Assembly: GCA_947626065.1 (NCBI GenBank)
Contig: CANQQT010000009.1
Location: 1-51,047 of the forward strand
Origin: an uncultured Clostridia bacterium
GTDB taxonomy: Bacteria; Bacillota; Clostridia; Oscillospirales; CAG-272
Reading direction: 5' to 3'
Length of the DNA stretch: 51,047 nucleotides
The translations under genes were made by a program, and so were the position numbers. How positions within the stretch are numbered: the stretch's first letter is position 1; each line of letters opens with the position of its first letter. This document shows, piece by piece, positions 17,811-28,324 of this stretch. The notes beneath the pieces were generated by a model that was given only the letters and a program-made list of their open reading frames with translations, made no database searches and was not told where the DNA came from.

Positions 17811-18386
17811 CTATCCCTGCGCCGCATAGAGCTCGGGGATTCCGAAATCCTCCGAAAGCGGGTCGCGGAAGAGCTCAATCGCCGGCGGATGGAAGGTGAA
17901 ATAGAGAAAAAGGAAGAGGAGGAAGGCGAGGAGACTGAGGGCGAGGATCGTGGCGCCGTCGGAGGCGAGGCGGGAGGCCTTTTCGGTGAGATAGCCGGTG
18001 AGCAGGGCGGTCAGGCCACAGCTGAAAACAAAGACGGCGATATCGACGGGGAGGGAGCTCTCCCCGAAGGCTCCGACGAGGGTGTAATGGAGAAAGAGAA
18101 TCGAGGCCATCCCGGCAAAAATCGCATAGACCTTCGCGGCGGGGAAGGCCGGGAAGCTTTTTCCGCAGAGAAAATACTCAAAAAAGGCAAAGAGCAGGGC
18201 CGGCGTCAGAAGGAGCTTTTCGTGCTCCCAGACGCTTTCGTTGACAGGCACGAAGGTGCCGACGACGGTATTTCCTCCCGATAGGGCAAAGGCAAAATGA
18301 AGAAGACAACCGACCGAAACGGTAAAGAGAAAGGAGAGAAAGCAGGTCCGGGAGAGGGTTTTCCGGAGCTTGGCGGGCGTGTTCAC
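17811..18386 (-). CDS. DUF6512-like multi-pass membrane protein
   Basis: A 191-residue protein with five to six membrane spans. The segment VVGTFVPVNESVWEHEKLLLTP (residues about 43-64, quoted in part) resembles the conserved core of DUF6512 proteins, small Bacillota membrane proteins of unknown role. I place the start at GTG 18386, which has GAGG eight bases upstream. Another in-frame GTG at 18395 is only four bases from GGAG. It lies between trpA and the Na/Pi transporter and has no evident link to either. The family match is from memory and moderate. Confidence 0.65.
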   Translation of the reverse strand: MNTPAKLRKTLSRTCFLSFLFTVSVGCLLHFAFALSGGNTVVGTFVPVNESVWEHEKLLLTPALLFAFFEYFLCGKSFPAFPAAKVYAIFAGMASILFLHYTLVGAFGESSLPVDIAVFVFSCGLTALLTGYLTEKASRLASDGATILALSLLAFLLFLFLYFTFHPPAIELFRDPLSEDFGIPELYAAQG

Positions 18387-18395
18387 GGCAATCAC

Positions 18396-18859
18396 CTCAC
18401 TCCATTGTATGGCCCTGTCCCAAAAAACAGAACCGCAGGCCGGGAGTTTTGCAATTTTTCTGCGCCGCAGCTTTTTACGTTGGCCGGTGTGCCGGGTTTC
18501 GTGTTCGCACGCGTTGGCCGTCCCCGGCGTAGTTTCTGCCTGTTGCCGTGACGTATTGCCGCAGGTACGATGGATTTTGCGTTGGCTGGCGACTATTCCG
18601 GGGTGCAGGAGCGCTTTTTTGCGAAACGCCGCTGTCGCGTCGGTTTTCGTGCTTCCGCACGTCGTTCGGTGTGCGCCGTTCCGATGTGCCGTCCCCGGTG
18701 CGCCGATTTTCGCTTTTTCCCGGTGGCCGTTCCTGTGATACCCGTTCGCGGGTGCGTTTTTGCTTGCCTCTTCGGCCCGCGCCGTGCGGCAGACACGCTC
18801 GGAAGAACGTGCGCCCCTCGCCGGGCGATTTTCTCGCGGACGGCGAGGGGCGTAATCGG
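18396..18859. other. Gap after trpA: strong hairpin, no gene
   Basis: This 464-bp stretch between trpA and the DUF6512-like gene has no supported reading frame. A perfect 11-bp stem at 18812-18822/18842-18852 follows the trpA stop by seven bases but has no T tract; it may end or stabilise the trp message. The rest is G/T-rich on the plus strand with recurring GTTGGCCG (18479, 18513) and GCCGTCCCCGG (18517, 18699) words and no clear single period. Confidence 0.5.
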
Positions 18860-19628
18860 TCAGAGGTCGGAAATCGCCCTCTTCATCTCGGCCACGTAGG
18901 CCCCGACCTGTTTCGGCGCGTCCTTTCCGTATTTCTCAAAGAGCCGCACGACCGCCGAGCCGACGATCACCCCGTCGGCAAGGGAGGCCATCGCCCGCGC
19001 CTGCTCCGGCGTCGAAATGCCGAAGCCGATGGCGCAGGGAACCGAGGCGTTTGCCTTGATGCTCGCCACCGTTCCGGTGAGGTCGGTGGTGATTTCCTTC
19101 CGGACGCCGGTCACCCCAAGGCTCGACACGAGATAGAGGAAGCCCTCCGCCTCTTGGGCAATTGCCGCGACGCGGTTCTGAGAGGTCGGGGCAATCAGGG
19201 AAATCAGAGAAACGCCATGCGCCTTGGCAAAGGGGGAGAATTCCTCCTTTTCTTCAAAGGGCAGGTCGGGCAGGATGACGCCGTTTATCCCGACCTCCTC
19301 ACAGCGGGAGAAAAACCGGTCGGCGCCGTAGGAGAAAACGACGTTGCTGTAGGTCATGAAGACGAGCGGAACCGAAACGTCCCGGCGCAGGTCGGAAACG
19401 AGGCCGAAGATTTTGTCGGTCGTCACGCCGCCCCGAAGAGCCCGCAGATTGGCGCCCTGAATGACGGGGCCCTCCGCCGTCGGGTCGGAGAAGGGAATGC
19501 CGAGCTCAATCAGATCGGCGCCGTTTTTGGCGGCCTCCCGCACCGCCTCAGCCGTCGTGGCAAGGTCGGGATCGCCGCAGGTCAGAAAGGGAATGAAGGC
19601 CTTTCCGTGCGAAAAGGCGGAGTAGATG

Positions 19629-19636
<8 letters not shown>
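18860..19636 (-). CDS. trpA: Tryptophan synthase alpha subunit
   Basis: A 258-residue TIM barrel that cleaves indole-3-glycerol phosphate to indole and glyceraldehyde 3-phosphate and passes indole to TrpB. The signature [21 protein letters not shown] (catalytic Glu and Asp region) is at about 42-62. [21 protein letters not shown] and [11 protein letters not shown] follow in the usual order. ATG 19636 overlaps the trpB stop by eight bases, so translation is coupled. It is the last gene of trpEGDCFBA. No deviation from the family is seen. Confidence 0.97.
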
Positions 19637-20819
<1,183 letters not shown>

Positions 20820-21136
20820 AAGATACCGCCTTTCGTCATTTTCAGAGCCGGAATCCTTCCGCCGGGAAGCGGCGGGACGGCGCTGAATAAATGCTGAATA
20901 AATAAGGAATGAAATTGAATTTTTATGGCCGCAGGAAGTGGCGCGGCCTCTGCCGGAAATCAAAGCTCTTCGACAGCCATGAGAACTTTCCGTAGCCGTG
21001 GAACGATTGCGGCCATTTCCTCCGCAAAACAGGTTTTTCAGGCTCTCAAGAAGCCTTGTTCCGTGAAAAAATCGCGGTGCTTCGCCGAAAAGCAACATCT
21101 TCCGAAAATCCGCGGGAAATAGAAATCTGAAAAAGG
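20820..21136. other. trpF-trpB gap, no gene
   Basis: This 317-bp region has an AT-rich patch at 20882-20930 with two copies of TGAATAAA spaced 11 bp. No terminator and no convincing promoter pair were found. The gap is unusually long inside an operon whose other junctions (E-G, D-C, B-A) overlap. Confidence 0.4.
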
Positions 21137-21766
21137 TTATTCGCCGTTTCGCGCAAGGCGGGCGGCGTCGGCCTCCTTTACCGCGCGGAGGAAGGCCGCC
21201 ATCTTCTCCCGATCCTTTCCCCCGTCGGTCTCAATGCCGGAGCTGACGTCGACGGCAAAGGGCGAGCAAGCGGCAATCGCTTCCGCGACGTTTTCGGGAG
21301 TCAGGCCCCCGGCGAGGAAATAGGGACGGCGCATTTTTTCAGCCAGCCGCCAGTCGAAGGGAAGCCCGCCGCCGATACCGGCGTCAAGAAGAACGAAGTC
21401 GGCGTCGGATTCCTCGGCGGGGAGAAGATCCTCTTCCTTTTCAATGCGGAAGGCACGGATCAGCGGCTTGTCGGTAAGCGTTTTGAGTTTGCGCAGACAG
21501 GGCCCGTCCTCCTTCCCGTGAAGCTGAGCGATATCGATGACGCCCCGGGCAAGAAGGGAAGCGATGACCTCCGGATTCTCCCCCAAAAAGACGCCGACTG
21601 CGGGAATCGCGGGGTCGAGTGAGCGCCGCAGGGCCGCGGCGTCCTCGAAGGAGAGGAAGCGTCGACTGCCGCGAAAGAAGACGAAGCCGACGTAGTCGGG
21701 GCGGAGCTCGTTTGCCGCCTCAATATCGGCGGGACGGCGGAGGCCGCAGAATTTGATTTTTGTCAT
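21137..21766 (-). CDS. trpF: Phosphoribosylanthranilate isomerase
   Basis: A 209-residue TIM barrel that performs the Amadori rearrangement of phosphoribosylanthranilate. The catalytic Cys is in the N-terminal [14 protein letters not shown] and the catalytic Asp region is [22 protein letters not shown] and [15 protein letters not shown] form the phosphate-binding end. ATG 21766 has GGAGG six bases upstream, and longer in-frame extensions have no such site. It lies between trpC and trpB as a separate gene rather than as the TrpCF fusion seen in enterics. Confidence 0.96.
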   Translation of the reverse strand: MTKIKFCGLRRPADIEAANELRPDYVGFVFFRGSRRFLSFEDAAALRRSLDPAIPAVGVFLGENPEVIASLLARGVIDIAQLHGKEDGPCLRKLKTLTDKPLIRAFRIEKEEDLLPAEESDADFVLLDAGIGGGLPFDWRLAEKMRRPYFLAGGLTPENVAEAIAACSPFAVDVSSGIETDGGKDREKMAAFLRAVKEADAARLARNGE

Positions 21767-21814
21767 AGGCACCTCCGGAAAAGTTCTGACGGGAAAAGGG
21801 TACGGGCGGGAAGG

Positions 21815-22019
21815 GAATCGCCGCCGTGGCCATAAGCAGGGCAGCCCGCTACCGGGGCCCCCGCACGGCGGGCAAAATCGGAACCGTTCAAAGTCCAAGG
21901 GAAGCCCCCTGTTATACGGGCCGGAGCGGAATCACGAAGAAGTCGCGTGAAATCGCCGCACATGGCCACAAGCGGCGAAGCCACAGCCGGGGCCCCGCAC
22001 GGCAGGCCGAATTTGGAAA
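21815..22019. repeat. Two imperfect direct repeats of about 70 bp in the trpC-trpF gap
   Basis: Copy one (about 21815-21885) and copy two (about 21950-22019) share AATCGCCGC, TGGCCA.AAGC, CCGGGGCC and CCCGCACGGC in the same order, about 135 bp apart. They occupy most of the 277-bp trpC-trpF gap. GGGGCCCC-type palindromes within each copy could form hairpins. No coding potential was found. Confidence 0.65.
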
Positions 22020-22043
22020 CGACGGGGCGCCTTTCGGCCCCGG

Positions 22044-22841
22044 TTATCCCTCCCCGCGCAGCTCGGCCAGCTTTTTCTTTTTGTCGGGCGCCCGCATCAG
22101 CGTTTCCCCGACAAGAACCGCGTCGACCTCGAGCTCCCGGAGCGCCCGCACATCGGCGGGCGTCTTGATTCCGCTCTCCGAGACGAAGAGAACCGAGGGA
22201 GGAACGGCGTCCCGCAGACGGCGGGTGTTGTCGGTGTCGACGCTGAAATCTTTCAGATTCCGGTTGTTGACTCCCACGATTTTTGCCCCGCAGGAAAGCG
22301 CCGCGTCGACCTCCTCCCGGTCGTGTACCTCGACAAGAGCCGAGAGGCCGAGGCGCTCACTGAGGGCAAGAAAGCGCGTCAGCTCCTCCCGTGTAAGAAG
22401 CGAAACGATCAGGAGAATCGCCGAGGCGCCGAGAAGAAGCGCCTGATCAATCATATAGTCGTCGACGGTGAAATCTTTGCGGAGACAGGGAAGGGAACTC
22501 GCCGCCGCGATCTCTGAAAGATAGGCGTCGGAGCCGAGAAAGCGCGTCGGCTCGGTGAGAACCGAAAGGGCGTCGGCACCGGCCTCCTCGTATTCCTTCG
22601 CAATCGAAAGATAGGGAAAGTCGGGGGAAATCAGCCCCCGCGAGGGGGAGGCTTTTTTGCATTCGCAGAGGAAGGAGAGCCCCGGCTTTTTCAGCGCCTG
22701 CTCAAAGGGAAAGCTTCCGGTTTTCGGCGACTGTTCGGCAAGGGCCAGCGCCGCCTCCTGGATTTTCTCCCGCGAAAGGGTCTTCTCGGCCTCCTTCACC
22801 CGCGTGGCGGCGGCCGCCGCAAGCTCGTCAAGAACCGTCAT
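22044..22841 (-). CDS. trpC: Indole-3-glycerol phosphate synthase
   Basis: A 265-residue TIM barrel that closes the indole ring. Family motifs include [19 protein letters not shown] (catalytic Lys, near residue 55), [30 protein letters not shown] and [26 protein letters not shown] follows. The ATG overlaps the trpD stop by four bases (ATGA), giving tight translational coupling. Length is normal for a monofunctional TrpC. Confidence 0.97.
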   Translation of the reverse strand: MTVLDELAAAAATRVKEAEKTLSREKIQEAALALAEQSPKTGSFPFEQALKKPGLSFLCECKKASPSRGLISPDFPYLSIAKEYEEAGADALSVLTEPTRFLGSDAYLSEIAAASSLPCLRKDFTVDDYMIDQALLLGASAILLIVSLLTREELTRFLALSERLGLSALVEVHDREEVDAALSCGAKIVGVNNRNLKDFSVDTDNTRRLRDAVPPSVLFVSESGIKTPADVRALRELEVDAVLVGETLMRAPDKKKKLAELRGEG

Positions 22842-23869
22842 TCCCGGTCTCCCACCTCTTGACTGAGGGTGACAAAGCGGTCGAGAAGGGAAAGAGCACG
22901 GCCCGAGTCGATGAGCTCTCCGGCAAGGGAAATGCCGGCGGCCATGCTGTCGGCGCGGTCGGCAAGATAGAGAGCCGCGCCCGCGTTCATCAGAACCGCG
23001 TTCCGCCGGGGGCCGGGCTCCCCGCTCAGTACCGCACGGGTAATCGAGGCGTTTTCGGCGGGATTTCCCCCGATAAGATCCTCTTTCTTGCAGAAGCTCA
23101 GGCCGAATTGCTCCGGCGTCAGAGTATAGGAGCGGAACCAGCCGTCCTTGAATTCGCAGACGGTGGTCGGAGCGCTCAGGGAGATTTCATCGAGCTTGTC
23201 CTGCCCGTAAACGACCATGCCCCGCTTCACGCCGAGCTGAATCAGCACCTGCGCGAGCGGTTCGACGAGATATTCGTCGTAGACGCCGAGGAGCTGACGT
23301 GTCGGATGCCCGGGATTGGTGAGCGGGCCGAGAATGTTGAAGACGGTGCGGAAGCCGAGCTCCTTCCGGATGGCCCCGACGTATTTCATCGAGGTGTGGT
23401 ATTTCTGCGCGAAGAAGAAGCAGATGCCGACCTCGTCGAGAAGGAGGCGGCAGGCCTCCGGGCTCTGGCGGATGTTGACGCCGAGGGCTTCGAGGCAGTC
23501 GGCGGTGCCGCAGAGGGAGGAGGCGGCGCGGTTGCCGTGCTTGGCGACCTTGACGCCACCCGCCGCCGCCACAAGGGCCGCCGTGGTGGAGATGTTGAAG
23601 CTGTGCGCGTTGTCGCCGCCGGTTCCGACGATCTCAAAGAGCTCCCCGTCGTAGGGAACCGGAAGAGCGTGCTCCCGCATCGCCTCGGCACAGCCGGAGA
23701 TTTCATCAGTCGTCTCGGCCCGTGCGCTCTTGGCGGAGAGGGCGGCCAAAAAAGCGGCGTTCTGCGTCGGCGTGGTTTCCCCGTTCATGATTTCGTTCAT
23801 CACGCGGTAGGCTTCGTCATAGGTCAAATCCTGCTTGCTTACGATTTTTGCAATGGCTTCCCGAATCAT
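22838..23869 (-). CDS. trpD: Anthranilate phosphoribosyltransferase
   Basis: A 343-residue enzyme that transfers phosphoribose from PRPP to anthranilate. The PRPP-binding loop is [17 protein letters not shown] (residues about 85-101). [21 protein letters not shown] and LGPLTNPG are also standard. ATG 23869 has GAGG seven bases upstream. Its stop overlaps the trpC start. A 296-bp repeat-bearing gap separates it from trpG upstream. TrpG and TrpD are separate proteins here. Confidence 0.97.
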   Translation of the reverse strand: MIREAIAKIVSKQDLTYDEAYRVMNEIMNGETTPTQNAAFLAALSAKSARAETTDEISGCAEAMREHALPVPYDGELFEIVGTGGDNAHSFNISTTAALVAAAGGVKVAKHGNRAASSLCGTADCLEALGVNIRQSPEACRLLLDEVGICFFFAQKYHTSMKYVGAIRKELGFRTVFNILGPLTNPGHPTRQLLGVYDEYLVEPLAQVLIQLGVKRGMVVYGQDKLDEISLSAPTTVCEFKDGWFRSYTLTPEQFGLSFCKKEDLIGGNPAENASITRAVLSGEPGPRRNAVLMNAGAALYLADRADSMAAGISLAGELIDSGRALSLLDRFVTLSQEVGDRE

Positions 23870-23937
23870 TTTCTTTCCTCTTTCCCGCACACCGTGCGTG
23901 GTGTCAATTTTGTGTTTCCCGGCGTATTCCCGGCCCC

Positions 23938-24160
23938 GCCGCTGTCTTTGAGAGAAAACGGGGGGGCTAAAATCCCGCGCCGGGACGGTTCTTTATATTT
24001 TTCGGCTCTACCCCGGATTTTGCCGCTGTTTTCAGGAGAAAACCGGGTTTTCAAGCCCCTCGCGGGGCGTGTTTGTGTTTTTCTGCGTTGTTCCGCCCCT
24101 GCCGCTGTTTTTGGGGAAAACGGGTTTTCAAATCCCGCGCCGGGACGGTTTTTTTTCTGT
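23938..24160. repeat. Three tandem repeats of 79-84 bp with hairpins in the trpG-trpD gap
   Basis: Units start at GCCGCTGT at 23938, 24022 and 24101. Each continues with a GAAAACGGG-type segment and an inverted repeat such as CCCGCGCCGGG (units one and three) or CCCCTCGCGGGG (unit two), then a T-rich run on the plus strand. Unit three carries eight T after ACGG. They fill the 296-bp gap between trpG and trpD. On the transcribed (minus) strand the hairpins are preceded by A runs, so they are not classical terminators for the operon. Confidence 0.75.
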
Positions 24161-24165
24161 CCCGC

Positions 24166-24744
24166 TTATTTCCGTGGGAGAAGCGAGAGAAAATTCCTTA
24201 AGATGGTTTTCCCGTCGGGCGTCAGAATCGATTCCGGATGGAACTGAAGCCCGAAGACCGGCGCCTCCCGGTGCATGACCGCCATGATTTCCCCGTCGTC
24301 GGTTTTCGCCGTGACGGCGAGGGAGGGAGGAAGAGTCGAGGGGTCGACGGCGAGGGAGTGATAGCGGGCGACCGGCATCTTGTCGGGGCATCCGGCAAAG
24401 AGCGGACAGCTTTTTTCTGCCGTCACGATCGATTGCTTGCCGTGCATCAGCTGCTTTGCGTAGGTGATTTTCCCGCCGAAGGCCTCGCAGATGGCCTGAT
24501 GGCCGAGGCAGACGCCGAGAATCGGAATCCTTTTCCAAAGCTCCCGCACGACGGGAACCGTCACCCCGGCGGCCTCCGGTCTGCCCGGCCCGGGGGAGAG
24601 AAGGATTCCGTCGGGGCGCATGGCGGCGATTTCCGCGACGGTTTTTTCGTCGTTCCGGATCACGAGAATGTCGGGGGAGAGCTCCCCCACGAGTTGTACC
24701 AGATTGTAGGAAAAGCTGTCGTAATTGTCAATCAGAAGAATCAA
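24166..24744 (-). CDS. trpG: Anthranilate synthase component II (glutamine amidotransferase)
   Basis: A 192-residue class I amidotransferase that supplies ammonia to TrpE. Nucleophile elbow GVCLGHQAICEAFGG, oxyanion motif LLSPGPGRPEAAGV and HPESILTPDG are present. The start is taken as TTG at 24744, giving the canonical ILLIDNYDSFSYNLVQ N-terminus with GGGGGAGG seven bases upstream. The TTG overlaps the trpE stop (TTTGA), so the two subunits are coupled one to one. A long ATG-started frame upstream would have an unlikely N-terminus. Confidence 0.95.
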   Translation of the reverse strand: MILLIDNYDSFSYNLVQLVGELSPDILVIRNDEKTVAEIAAMRPDGILLSPGPGRPEAAGVTVPVVRELWKRIPILGVCLGHQAICEAFGGKITYAKQLMHGKQSIVTAEKSCPLFAGCPDKMPVARYHSLAVDPSTLPPSLAVTAKTDDGEIMAVMHREAPVFGLQFHPESILTPDGKTILRNFLSLLPRK

Positions 24745-26207
24745 AGCGAAACCTCCCCCGCCGCACGCAGGGCGTCGAGCACTGCGCGGGCCTTGTTGAT
24801 GCATTCCTGATATTCCTTCTCCGGCACCGAGTCGGAAACGATTCCCGCGCCGCTCCGGACAAAGACCTTGCCGTTTTTCTTGTAGGCGATGCGGATGGCG
24901 ATGCAGGTGTCGAGATTTCCGGTGAAGTCGATATAGCCGATGGCGCCGCCGTAGATTCCCCGCTTGTTGTTTTCGAGCTCGGCAATCAGCTGACAGGCCC
25001 GGATTTTCGGAGCGCCGGAGAGAGTGCCCGCCGGGAGAACCGCCTCCACGGCGCTGAGGGCGTCAAGCTCCGGGCGGATTTCCCCGCGCACCGTCGAGCC
25101 GATGTGCATGACGTGGGAATAGCGCTCCACCGAGCGGAGCTTTTCGACCCGGACGCTCCCGAACCGGCTGATTTTCCCGAGATCGTTCCGCCCGAGGTCG
25201 ACCAGCATATTGTGCTCGGCCAGCTCCTTTTCGTCGGAAAGAAGCTCTTTCTCAAGCGCCCGATCCTCCTCCTCCGTCTTCCCGCGGGGGCGCGTCCCGG
25301 CGAGAGGGAAGGTGTGGAGAATGCCGTCCTCCAGCTTGACAAGCGTCTCGGGCGAGGCTCCGGCCACCTCCACGTCGGTTCCCGAAAGGTAGAACATATA
25401 GGGAGAGGGATTGACGGTGCGGAGAATGCGGTAGGTGTTGAGAAGGCTTCCCTCAAAGGGAGCGCTCAGCCGGTTGGAGAGAACGATCTGAAAGATATCG
25501 CCCTCGCGGATGTAGCCCTTCGCCTTCTCCACCATTGCACAGTAGGAGGGCTTGTCGAAAAGGGGCGTGACCTCCCCGGTCAGTCGGCCTCCCTCGCAGT
25601 CGGCGGGAACCTCCTCCTCAAGCAGGCCCTTGAGCCGGGTCAGCTCCTCCACGGCGCGGTCGTAGCCGCCCTCCGGGTCGGAAAGGGAGACGTTGACGGT
25701 CAGAATGATTTTCTGACGGAAATTGTCGAAGGCGATCACCTTGTCGAAGAGCATCAGATCCACGTCCTTGAAGTCCTCGGTATCCTTCGCCTTACAGCGT
25801 GCCTTCGGCTCGGAATAGCCGAGGTAATCGTAGGAGAAATACCCGACCAGCCCGCCGGTGAAGGGCGGAAGAGAGGGGAAGCGGGGGCTTTTGTACTCGG
25901 CAAGAAGGGAGCGAAGGGTCGATGAGGGATCCGCCGTCTCAATTCTCCTGTCCCCGACCTTCATCACCCCGTCGCGGCAGGTGATTTCAAGCTTCGGCTC
26001 AAAGCCGAGGAAGGTGTAGCGCCCCCATTTTTCCTTGTCGGCGACCGATTCGAGCAGGAAGCAGTGGTCGGAATGCCTTTTCAGGATTCGGACGGCCCCG
26101 ATGGGGGTCAGAAGGTCGGAGAGGATTTCACAGCTCACCGGAGCGACGCGATAGTCCCCCGCTTGCGCGATTCTCATAACCTCCTCGCGGCTTGGAAAAA
26201 AGTTCAT
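24741..26207 (-). CDS. trpE: Anthranilate synthase component I
   Basis: A 488-residue chorismate-using enzyme that makes anthranilate, the entry step of tryptophan synthesis. The C-terminal chorismate-binding domain carries ILSNRLSAPFEGS, ASPETLVKLEDGILHTFPLAGTRPRG (quoted motifs separate), DLGRNDLGKIS and GTLSGAPKIRACQLI. FVRSGAGIVSDSVPEKEY is near the end. The usual feedback motif near the N-terminus (LLES at residues about 54-57) is present, so tryptophan inhibition is likely. ATG 26207 has GGAGG eight bases upstream and lies 70 bp after the T-box terminator. Confidence 0.97.
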   Translation of the reverse strand: MNFFPSREEVMRIAQAGDYRVAPVSCEILSDLLTPIGAVRILKRHSDHCFLLESVADKEKWGRYTFLGFEPKLEITCRDGVMKVGDRRIETADPSSTLRSLLAEYKSPRFPSLPPFTGGLVGYFSYDYLGYSEPKARCKAKDTEDFKDVDLMLFDKVIAFDNFRQKIILTVNVSLSDPEGGYDRAVEELTRLKGLLEEEVPADCEGGRLTGEVTPLFDKPSYCAMVEKAKGYIREGDIFQIVLSNRLSAPFEGSLLNTYRILRTVNPSPYMFYLSGTDVEVAGASPETLVKLEDGILHTFPLAGTRPRGKTEEEDRALEKELLSDEKELAEHNMLVDLGRNDLGKISRFGSVRVEKLRSVERYSHVMHIGSTVRGEIRPELDALSAVEAVLPAGTLSGAPKIRACQLIAELENNKRGIYGGAIGYIDFTGNLDTCIAIRIAYKKNGKVFVRSGAGIVSDSVPEKEYQECINKARAVLDALRAAGEVSL

Positions 26208-26276
26208 AAGGAAGACCTCCTCAAAAGGATTTCGGCGGCGGCTTTCGCTTTCCGGAAGGGGCGGCCCGCTTGCGGA

Positions 26277-26614
26277 AAACAAAAAGTCCCTGACAGGGAA
26301 ATACAGGGGGTATTTCCCGTCAAGGACGAATAAACAGGTTATCCGCGGTGCCACCTTGATTTCACGGAAGAGTCCGTGCGCTCAAGAATACGGAGCCCGG
26401 GCCTCCCCGGCGCTGACATATTCCCGGCAACTGACGTATGCCCACACGTTGCAGAATACTCTGAGAAGCACCGCTTTCACAAGGGGAAACGGTATTTCGC
26501 ATTTGACTGCACCCTCGGCGGTCCATTTGACAGTCTGTTTCCTGTCCGACTCTCAGCAACACGGACTCTCTGGAAGGGCATAGCCGCCGTTATCTCCGCT
26601 TCAACGGTTTGTTA
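26277..26614 (-). promoter_or_regulatory. T-box riboswitch leader of the trp operon, probable Trp specifier
   Basis: On the minus strand the invariant T-box core TGGCACCGCGG lies at 26343-26353, preceded by AAGG. It is followed by a long terminator hairpin (26286-26327). The Stem I region upstream (about 26595-26400) includes GCTGAGAGTC and a specifier-like AAATGGACC with TGG at 26523-26525. Uncharged tRNA-Trp would pair with UGG and with the T-box, favouring the antiterminator and trpEGDCFBA expression. The codon assignment rests on position and on the downstream genes. Only one T-box core is seen, whereas tandem Trp T-boxes occur in some Clostridia. Confidence 0.9.
26281..26327 (-). terminator. 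Regulated terminator of the trp T-box
   Basis: Arms 26286-26304 and about 26311-26327 form about 17 bp with one bulge and one wobble. On the minus strand the hairpin is followed by five T and a further T-rich run. It overlaps nothing coding and lies directly after the T-box core, as expected for transcription attenuation. Confidence 0.9.
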
Positions 26615-26620
26615 CGGCTT

Positions 26621-26649
26621 ATTATATCACGGTTTTTCCCACCTGTCAA
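26621..26649 (-). promoter_or_regulatory. Consensus promoter of the trp operon
   Basis: On the minus strand, TTGACA (26644-26649) and TATAAT (26621-26626) are 17 bp apart, both perfect. The start is predicted near 26614, giving a leader of about 407 nt before trpE. Confidence 0.9.
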
Positions 26650-26737
26650 GAGGGAAAGAAAGGATTTTTGAAAAAAAGTGGGAGTCGGAAGCGCAGGAGT
26701 TACGATGCCCCCGGCTTTTTCCCATTCTGTGGCGCGC

Positions 26738-28324
26738 CTACGCTCCGGCCTTCTCGGCACGGCGGCGAAGCGCTGTCACCGTCAGCTTCAGCGCCATGTT
26801 GATGACGAGAATCAGAAGGGAAACGAAGGCCGCGCTTTCCATCAGCCGTTGCGCCTCGAACTGGTTGATCATCAGAGCCAGCGGCTTCGGGGAGGGCGGA
26901 GAGAGGAAGGAGACGGCGGAAATCGTCATCATCGAATTGACGAAAAAGTAGACGAACATCTCAAGAAGGGTATAGCGTACCTTCGGGAGAATCACGTCCC
27001 GGACGATGAAGAACCGACCGACGCCGAGGGAAAGCCCCACCGATTCAAGGTCGGGATTGACCTTGGCGAGGGTATTGTACATCATCAAATAGGGGGAAGA
27101 GAAGAAGTGAACGGAGTTGACGAGCGCGATGAGAATCACCGTGCCGTAGACGGGGGTGCCATGGAAGAAAATCAGATAGGAGAGACCGAGGACGAGGCCG
27201 GGAATCGCCATCGAGGTGATCGAAATCAGGTGAACCGCCTTCCCGAAGAGTCCCTTGACGCGGGCCGTCAGATAGGAGCTGAAAAAGGCGAGCGCCGTGC
27301 CGAAAAGTCCGGCGATTAAGGAGTAGAGAAGGGAATTCCCGAGGTAGGAGCCGGCGCCCCGGTGGAAGGAGGTTTTGATATGCGCAAGCGTCGGGGTCGG
27401 GTCGATGGGGTATTTCGTCTCAAAGACCATCAGGCAGAAGGCGAATACCGGCGCGAGAACGAAAATTCCCACAAGCACGCAGAACAGGAAGGAGAAAATG
27501 CGCCCCGTGCCCTTTTTCTTCGGCACAACCGGCTCGGTGACAAAACCGCTCTGCCCGTGCTCCGGGCTGGAAAGGTCGGCAAGGAAGGCGACGACGGCGG
27601 GAATCAGAAGAAGGGCGCCGAGGACGCTTCCGGTGTCGTAGTCGATCATCGCGGCGGCCTTCTGGTACATCAGCACCGAAAGGGTGACCGTCTTCCCCCC
27701 GATCATCAGCGGTACGCCGTAGTCGGTGACGATCATGGTAAAAACGGCGAAAAAGGCCGAAATCAGCGTCTTTTTCAAATAGGGGAGGGTAATGCCGGTG
27801 AACTGCCGGAAACGGGGAATGCCGAGCACCTCGGCGGCCTTGTAGGTCATGCCGTCCTCGTACTGCAAAATGCCGGTGAACATCAGAAGCGCCACCGGGA
27901 AGGAGTAGAGAACCGAGCCGAGGACGATGCCGGGAAAGCCGTAAATGCTCCCCTTCAAATGAAGAAGTCTTGTCAGAAAGCCGTTCGCCCCGAAGAGAGA
28001 GACCAGCCCGAAGGCGTGGGAAATCGAGGGAATCAGCATCGGGAGGACGAAAAGCGTCCCGAAAAAGGCCTTCCCCGGCAGGGAGGTTCTTTCCAGGCAG
28101 AAGGCCGCCGCGAGCGCGAGAAGAAGGGAAATGGCCGTCGCCGTAAGACCGGTGAGAACGGAATTTTTCACGGCGGGAAGGAACTGCGGGGAGGAAACGG
28201 TTTCCCGGAAGCCGGCGGGGGTAATCCTTGTCAGCATCGTGAGAATCGGGAGAAGAACCGCGAGGGTGAAAAAGAGGATCAGGCAGAGGGAAATCACCGT
28301 GCGGGAAAGGCTCCGCCGCTTCAT
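26738..28324 (-). CDS. ABC transporter permease with two fused permease domains, 2-aminoethylphosphonate/iron type
   Basis: A 528-residue inner-membrane protein with about 12 membrane spans, built from two BPD-type permease domains in tandem (about 50-265 and 320-515). EAA-like loops are seen at AAEVLGIPRFRQFTGITLPYL and at VGLSLGVGRFFIVRDVILPKV (each quoted in part). Length and duplication match the fused permeases of Fe3+ (FbpB) and 2-aminoethylphosphonate (PhnU2) importers. The ATG overlaps the ATPase stop by four bases. With the lipoprotein and ATPase it forms a complete importer. Substrate is inferred from the neighbouring cytidylyltransferase as an aminophosphonate or choline-like compound; iron cannot be excluded. 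Confidence 0.88.
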   Translation of the reverse strand: MKRRSLSRTVISLCLILFFTLAVLLPILTMLTRITPAGFRETVSSPQFLPAVKNSVLTGLTATAISLLLALAAAFCLERTSLPGKAFFGTLFVLPMLIPSISHAFGLVSLFGANGFLTRLLHLKGSIYGFPGIVLGSVLYSFPVALLMFTGILQYEDGMTYKAAEVLGIPRFRQFTGITLPYLKKTLISAFFAVFTMIVTDYGVPLMIGGKTVTLSVLMYQKAAAMIDYDTGSVLGALLLIPAVVAFLADLSSPEHGQSGFVTEPVVPKKKGTGRIFSFLFCVLVGIFVLAPVFAFCLMVFETKYPIDPTPTLAHIKTSFHRGAGSYLGNSLLYSLIAGLFGTALAFFSSYLTARVKGLFGKAVHLISITSMAIPGLVLGLSYLIFFHGTPVYGTVILIALVNSVHFFSSPYLMMYNTLAKVNPDLESVGLSLGVGRFFIVRDVILPKVRYTLLEMFVYFFVNSMMTISAVSFLSPPSPKPLALMINQFEAQRLMESAAFVSLLILVINMALKLTVTALRRRAEKAGA

